A DNA stretch of 64,000 nt from Adiantum capillus-veneris (Eukaryota > Streptophyta > Polypodiopsida > Polypodiales > Pteridaceae): positions 21,823,951-21,887,950 of the forward strand of contig CM043948.1 in assembly GCA_014529385.2 (NCBI GenBank), read 5' to 3'. Shown here in pieces: positions 58,171 through 64,000 of this stretch (position 1 is its first letter; the number at the start of each line of letters is the position of its first letter). The notes under the pieces are model-generated. The model did no database searches and was not told where the DNA came from. It saw only the letters and a list, made by a program, of their open reading frames with translations. Both the position numbers and the translations under genes were made by a program.

Positions 58171-58298
58171 CACTAACTTTAGTATTTAGAGAAGAAAATC
58201 ACGTAATCATGTTAATTGTTAATGTGACTTTGATTATGACCTGCAAAAACCCATAGAGCCGGTTAGCCCTCTGGGGGGTTATTTTCCTGCAGGACCCA

Positions 58299-58380
58299 CG
58301 GGCCTTTTTCATTTTCTCGATGGACCCGCCGGGTATCTGCAAAAGCCAGATAGGCCCATTAGGAAAATGAAAAAGCCCGG
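58299..58380. repeat. Fold-back with nested stems
   Basis: CGGGCCTTTTTCATTTTC (58299-58316) pairs with GAAAATGAAAAAGCCCGG (58363-58380) apart from one offset base. In the loop, TATCTG and CAGATA form an inner stem around CAAAAGC. Surrounding G/C-rich blocks (CCGGTTAGCCCTCTGGGGGG, 58258-58277) may extend it. Confidence 0.65.
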
Positions 58381-59377
58381 CGGGAGTAATTATATATAGT
58401 AAACAGTGTGCTAAACATGGTCTTTTAGCTAGACAAATCCTTGGGAAGTGTATCCGAGAGTTTATAAAGTCATCTCCTTGTGAATTGACCTAAGGTTACA
58501 GAGTCATAGGTCTTTTTTTTGGGCTGAACGTGATTCTTAATTCGGTAACCACTTCTAAAAAGATTTAATTCGTTTACCCAATAAAGGTACAAAACCAAAA
58601 CAACTGAAAACTTGTAGAGTCATGCTCATTGCAAAGAAGCCATTGGTCCAAATGAGGGTTGTAATTGGTTTTAGAAGATGAGCATATGTAAATGACGAGT
58701 CTATAGTCAAGGGTCAGATATCTTGTACTAGTGTATTGGGCATATAAATATCCTTGAAGTCTTGCATTTTTCACCATCATAGATTTGAGCTGATTTACAT
58801 TTATCACTCCACAATATAAGAGCTATAATCGTTAATTGGGTAAAATAGCTTTTATCTATTGAATTGGTTGCACGGGGGGGCTACAATCCTTCACTGGGTA
58901 CAAGTAGTCCTCAATTGAGTGATTATATTGAAGATTTATTTGCGTTAGTTCATGCATTGGTTTATACAGAGAGTGCATTATGTATTATGATAGATTATTA
59001 GTGCATGAAAAGACCAATCATATATTTGATTGCTTTCGTTTGTTTTTTGTAGCAAAAAATTGATATTAGATATGTCTTAGTGTTTGCAAATCAAAGTGGA
59101 CATATAAATAATCATTATAACAATAATTGCATTGAGAGATTCATAGCATTGTTGTAGTTATTATGCCGTGCATAGACTGTATTGCAATGTGTATGTTTGC
59201 TCACAATATAGGTGATCGATATGTGGATTGACTAGCATGCATTGAAAATCTCATATTGTGCATCATGGTTACTTTCATATTGAATGGTTTTTAAATTTAA
59301 ATATATATTGAAAATAAAAAAATAATTTCAAAAACTAAACATATGGTTCTTTTGTCTTTAGTTTTAATATAAAAGCA

Positions 59378-61555
59378 ATGGAGCAAAATGTGGGCACAAG
59401 TGGTACAAAGAAGCCAAAGAATAAAAAAGCTCCTGTCAAAGAGTGAGATTATGCTCAAATCATATGCGATCGCTAAATGGAGACGCAATGTAAATTTTGT
59501 CACACAACAAAATCAGGCAGTGCACCACGTATTAGGGATCATGTTCTGGGTAGCATTAAAAAGAGTTGTAAGAAATGTGAACATCCTCAGGCACTGCAGT
59601 TGCAAAGCGTTTGAGAGAAGAGATCGCCAAAAAGGGTGGCAAGAGACAACATATATATAACTCTGAGGCTTTGAGTCAAGAGTTATCAGAGCCAAATATT
59701 AGCTCTGCAGATCCTGTAGTGACGCCAACTAACCTTAGAGAACAACCTACGTAGGGAGATGAAATTCCAGGTAGTGTTCCTTTTAAGCGTCACAATGAAG
59801 GTGGACCTAGTAAAATGCGTCAAAATTTATTACATCAAAGCTTTCAAGTGCAGTCTCTAGAAGAAACACAAACTGCACTTGCCAAAGCAATATTCTTTAC
59901 TGAAAGTGCTTTAGTCATGGTAGACAACAATCATTGGAAGGCTGCTTGGAAGAAAATCGGTGAGTTTGGCCCAGGATTTTCAACTCCTTCTTATCACACG
60001 ATATAAAATGTTTTCTTGGACAAATGTTACATCGAAGTCAAAGAGCGTGTTGGAAAAATAATACTTAGGAATATTTCGCTTTCAGGATCTACGATTGTGA
60101 CTGGTGGTTGGTGAAATGTTCAAAGAAGACCGCTGATCAATGTAATGCTGGTTTGTCCAAGGGGAGAAACATTTATAAAGGAGATTGATAGTTTTGGTGC
60201 AATTAAAAGTGGCAAATACATTTCTGAGTTCTTGATTAATGTAATTAAATAAATTGGTGTTGAACATGTTGTTCAAGTAGTCATGGACAACGCAAAGAAT
60301 TGTAAAAATGCCAATAAATTAATAAAGAATTTCTTTCCACACATTTTTGCCAATGGTTCTAGTATGCACTGTTAAAACTTAGTGCTGAAAGATTGGTACA
60401 CTAGCGAAGAAACCACATGGTTTGCCAAAATAATTGATACAGCACATCATGTTGTGAAATTTATCTTGAAACAACAAAGAGTGCTCGATTTGTATAGGAT
60501 GTGCATGTCAGTGATGTTGAAGCTTCCTACTGAAACTCAATTGTGTACACACTTTTATACCTTGGAATCACTTCTCCACAATAAATGCGTTGTGATTGAC
60601 ACATTCAATTGTGCAGCCTTTGATGAATGGTAGCTTGAGCAGAAAGAAAAAGTGAAAGATAAAATTATATGTCAATGTGGCAATGTAAACAAGGTTTCTT
60701 GGTGGAGGAGTGTAATGGATGTATACCATGCAATGATGCCCGTTATGTTCGCAATCCGCAATCTTGATCAAAGGGTACCAGACTTGGGCAAAGTGTGGAT
60801 GACATGGTGGTCAGTCCAACAGAGTCTTGAAAATCCCAAAGAGCTGAAAGAGTCTATAGTAGAGAAGGAGTGGCAACTACCATTCTCTAGCAAAGAGCGA
60901 AAAATTTTGGCCAAGTATTTTTATGCAAGGTGGAAGAGTGCTCATAGTCCACTCCGTATTGTTGCTTACATGCTCGATCCAGAGTATTGGAATGTAGACT
61001 GATGTCTAATACAGAGGTGGTAAGCAATTTCAACACGTTCTACTCCAACGTTCAAGACCGAATTGATTGCATCAAAGAAGTGAGTGCATTTAGATTAAAA
61101 GAAGGTCCTTTTGCGAATGTTTTCGTACATGTAATGGCAAAAGAGCAACCTGCATGGAAGTGGTGGATGATGAATGGTGGAGAGCATTACTCTATCTTAC
61201 ATCCCCTTGCAATAAAAGTACTGGCACAATGTGCAACAAACTTAAGTTCAAAGAGAAACTCGTTCACAGCACTATTCGCAACAGACGATTAGCAGACAGA
61301 GCGAAAAAATTAGTGTATATGTTTTGCAACAAAAAGATATTGAATCACATTGAAAGTGCTGGCTACGAGGAGGAAATGCCAACCTAGTTGTATGATTTTC
61401 AAAAAGAAGACAAAGAAGAGCTCAATGTTGGTGTATCCCAATGCACTATAGACGAAATAGAAGAGAATGTGATAATAGATGTGGAGGTTGAAATACAAGG
61501 AGAACCACAACACTCAAATTTAGAACCAGATAACAACTTTACAGATTCAATATAG
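59378..61555 (+). pseudogene. hAT-family transposase with BED zinc finger, decayed
   Basis: ATG at 59378 (MEQNVGTSGTKK). The BED finger reads CKFC near 59490 and HVLGSIKKSCKKC to about 59580, with a TGA where a Trp is expected (KE*DYAQII) and a TAA shortly after. A linker at 59640-59800 leads to the DUF659-like core: TALAKAIFF near 59870, then STIVTGGW, RRPLINVMLVCPRG and VVQVVMDNAKNC (60080-60300). Frame changes and stops follow; the alpha-helical middle continues at 60382-60633 and 60652-61002 (MLDPEYWN). The C-terminal dimerisation region has WKWWMMNGG and LAIKVLAQCATNLSSKRN (61150-61250) and DRAKKLVYMFCNKKIL (61300-61340), ending at TAG 61553-61555. At least five stops. hAT transposases cut and paste DNA; no terminal inverted repeats were found. 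Confidence 0.85.
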
Positions 61556-61730
61556 CTTGAGAGTAGAATGAAGATCGTGTCAAAAATCATTGTAAAAGAC
61601 CTTGTATTCAAATGTGTTTTGATCATATACAATGCTTCATATTTCGCGATTATACATAGTTTGTCAATCTCAATTGTGTTGCTCTGAAGTAGCATCATGT
61701 TCACCAAACAGATTGCTAATTGTGCTAGGG

Positions 61731-62723
61731 TTATCTTGGTGGGCGTTGCTTGAATTTATACTCAATTGCTATGCCAAATGTAATATATATTCTTTGTGGA
61801 TTATCTTGTGAACAGATTGCACATCGGCTACTATTTTGCATAATTGAACGAATAAGACAAACGAGGTGATAATAATGACCGCATGTCAATGTATAATATC
61901 CACTCCATCCATCAAAATTATTGTAGAAAATTGGACATTGGAAAGAGGATGCATCTGAAGTAGACGAGGGGACCAAAATCTGGATGCAGGACAAGGTGGC
62001 TAATGTGTGTCCCTTGTACAGATGTTGGGTTCAGTCGCTGTGTCAGATTTTGAACGTCCTAGCTTAAGCGGTGAATGATTTTCTCCATCCAAACTTGTGA
62101 GGGTAGGGGTGTCTGGGTGGCTATAGAAAGCCTTGTTATTTTGCATCTTTTTATTCCAACTGTGTCATGTAAATATCCTTCTCTCTCTTTACCTGTAGGT
62201 CGGTGCCTTCCACTATCAATGCCAGCTCATCTCGAGTGAAAGTGACACAACTCTCCCTTATATCATGAGTGGCAACAATTGTCTCCTTTGACAAAAATTC
62301 TACTGATCACTGTTGCACAAAGTGAACATAAAACATTTTTGCAAAATATAGTGCACAATCTGCATTGTGCATGGGATGACCATAAAATTCCAAGTAAATC
62401 CTCTCAGCATTTTCTTTGATCGCATCATGGTTGCACTTTGAAACCTTCCACCTTCCTTTCTTGATCTCTGCATCCTCACATGGCCATAGTGTCTTGATCA
62501 TGTCCTTGGTCACTTCTTTATTGATCTCTTTCCATTGCATATGGTTTGGATTTGCCCATTTTGAGAGTCGTTGAGCAGTGCACGTTGCTTGTTGTGCTGA
62601 CATACCGTGTGCTAGAGATTTCATGCATTGAAATGCATTAAGAGTCACTCGTTGTTGATCATCGGGCACTGATGATGTGCCAGTATCTTGTTCTTCATCA
62701 GTCATTTTCTCTTGGAGCTGCAA
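61731..62723 (-). pseudogene. Two-exon gene with a RING-like C-terminus
   Basis: On the minus strand, exon sequence from 62723 (probably preceded by an acceptor GATTGCAG near 62720) is open to a TGA at 62307-62309. It continues in the same frame (TIVATHDIRESCVTFTRDE) to a strong donor CTACAG|GTAAAG at 62193/62192. A 213-bp intron ends CATCCAG at 61980, and the next exon continues in phase 0 to a TGA at 61731-61733. The C-terminal exon carries CPIF, then CGHYYHLVC, then CAIC with 13 residues between: a RING-type order in which one zinc-binding Cys is replaced by Phe. The N-terminal exon has KEINKEVTKDMIKTLW and a W-rich block, no known domain. One internal stop suggests a recent pseudogene or a selfish-element gene. 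Confidence 0.5.
61980..62192 (-). other. GT-AG intron in the RING-like gene
   Basis: Donor CAG|GTAAAG, acceptor GCATCCAG|ATTTTG. Both sides share one reading frame and the intron contains stops in that frame, which supports its being real. Confidence 0.55.
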
Positions 62724-63640
62724 TCAACATATAGACAAATATTCTATCATTGGCAAATATATATTCTCACGATTGAACAGTCTCACAGATGCACAAGATA
62801 GCAACTTCTTGTCCACCACATTAGACATCAGAATCCACTAAATTAAACCACAACTAATGCGATTAATTGAACCACAAGGTAAATTTGAAAAACCAACACT
62901 CAACACGAGAAATTTGAAATGACTATAGATAATTGACTCAATTAGGTGAACCACTTCAAACCAGATAATACACTTTAATAAAAAATAGAATACAGTGGAC
63001 AAGACATGTAGCTCATAAAAATGTTTAGATCGGATAAAATGATGGTGCAAGTTCAATAAGGAGACGTTGGACAGGGTTAGGGTCTATTTTTAATTGTTCT
63101 TTGAAAAATATCAACAGGTCAAAAGCATTTCTTCTTTGCTCTTGCTCTTTTAACTCCTGCTCTATGTTCTCCCATATAGCGCTAGTGGGGTCTTTGATGA
63201 AGACATCGCTTTCACTAATCTACTATATGCGACCATCTGCACATGATGAGATTTCCAAAATACATTCTTTACGAATGGCACACATAATACTTTTCGGCGT
63301 AATATTTGCACTGGACAATAAAAAACAACATATCAAATAGTCATTTATGGTTGCAAGTGACACTAACACTCTCACACTATTTCATGCAAACCCTTAACCA
63401 CGACTTGTAGACTTTAAGAAATGTGCAAGGAAATATTAATAAAACATTGAAAACAATCTTCGCTTAAAATTGCAATCTGCTACACGTGTAAAATGCATAT
63501 CAAACAAGTGGTTTATAAGAACTTAATTCAGATCAAACAATACATAATAACAGTGTGGCACATTTTAGCGTATATTGAATTTTTAATTGATATTTTTCTC
63601 TGTGCGCACATACTAGTTCAAACAAAGCACACACCGACTT
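62724..63640. other. AT-rich non-coding stretch
   Basis: No gene recognised; the short open frames on both strands have no domain. It may contain further introns and exons of the RING-like gene upstream of 62723, but none can be supported. Confidence 0.4.
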
Positions 63641-63689
63641 AAAGACTACAAAAACATTTAAAACATTGGAATTATACAAATCAAACTAC

Positions 63690-64000
63690 AAAATTGCAAA
63701 GAATGTCTTGCTCTTTAAAAAGATAGAAATAAATATTTAACCTGCAAATTGTGTTCACACACTTTTTTACATAGAATGTTGCATTCACAATAGTGATGAT
63801 AATTGATTCTCTTTAAACAAATACAAAAGAATATTTAACATGCAAATTGTGTGCAATTTTTTTTTACTGAGAATTTATGTAAATGAAGCATTAAAAATAG
63901 TGATGATGCTTGAGGTTCTTTAAAAAAATTAAAAAGGAATATTTAACATACAAATTGTGTGCAAATACTTTTTTGCATATAATTTATATAGATGGAACAT
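63690..64000. repeat. AT-rich tandem repeat, period about 98-108 bp, running off the window
   Basis: The word ATATTTAAC(C/A)TGCAAATTGTG recurs at 63733, 63831 and 63939, each preceded by CTTTAAA...AAAA and followed by CTTTTTT and a TAGTGATGAT-like block. At least 2.6 copies; the array continues beyond 64000. Confidence 0.75.

Larger units (their letters stand above)
57221..59377. other. Non-coding stretch with two fold-back structures
   Basis: No gene recognised. A TATA-like GTATATAAGG is at 57671-57680, followed by GAGAGCACTC-rich sequence resembling an LTR R/U5 region, but no partner is found. Two inverted repeats at 58145-58170 and 58299-58380 are listed separately. Confidence 0.4.

Overview
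The window looks like nuclear DNA of a land plant with a large, repeat-rich genome. The evidence is plant-type Ty1/Copia and Ty3/Gypsy LTR retrotransposons, a plant-type LINE, CACTA (DUF4218/DUF4216-like) and hAT (BED finger plus DUF659-like) transposase remnants, long (TC/GA)n microsatellites, TATA-box promoters and GT-AG introns. I cannot name the species. I found no tRNA, rRNA, CRISPR or bacterial operon. Almost every coding stretch is a broken transposable-element gene, and no intact conserved host gene is recognisable.

Layout. 1-1.2 kb is a degenerate tandem array: a 22-24 bp near-palindrome recurs every 285-286 bp. 1.2-4.7 kb is a decayed coiled-coil, gag-like gene followed by an LTR-like 3' region. 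5-9.8 kb is non-coding with microsatellites and a promoter-like stretch, ending in a minus-strand LTR. 10.0-12.9 kb is a Gypsy pol remnant (+), cut by Copia element A (-, 12862-about 18624), which is in turn cut by a 1.6-kb gag-only LTR element (15936-17528). 18.6-20.4 kb holds homopolymer and GA tracts and a CACTA transposase C-terminus (-). 20.4-24.1 kb holds an LTR end with primer-binding site, a GC-rich island with an unusual open frame, an unrecognised minus-strand gene with a TATA box, and a lone Copia LTR. 27.7-31.5 kb is a decayed, spliced gene of an unnamed transposase-like family (-). 31.5-37 kb is non-coding with segmental duplications and microsatellites.

37-52 kb is a second nested stack: Gypsy element C (+), whose gag is split by a young Copia element B (39834-44967, perfect 5-bp target duplication) and whose gag/protease junction is split by a 5'-truncated LINE (46511-50677, -, 14-bp target duplication). 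52.4-57.2 kb is a minus-strand Gypsy gag-protease remnant split by a second gag-only LTR element (53789-56850). 57.2-59.4 kb is non-coding with two fold-back structures. 59.4-61.6 kb is a hAT transposase pseudogene (+). 61.7-62.7 kb is a spliced RING-like gene (-) with one internal stop. The window ends in an AT-rich tandem repeat.

How the parts relate. The nesting gives a relative history: the Gypsy hosts are oldest, Copia and LINE came later, and the gag-only elements sit inside already resident elements. The gag-only elements lack protease, integrase and reverse transcriptase, so they would depend on enzymes from autonomous relatives. Copia A, Copia B and the lone LTR at 23.9 kb belong to one family.
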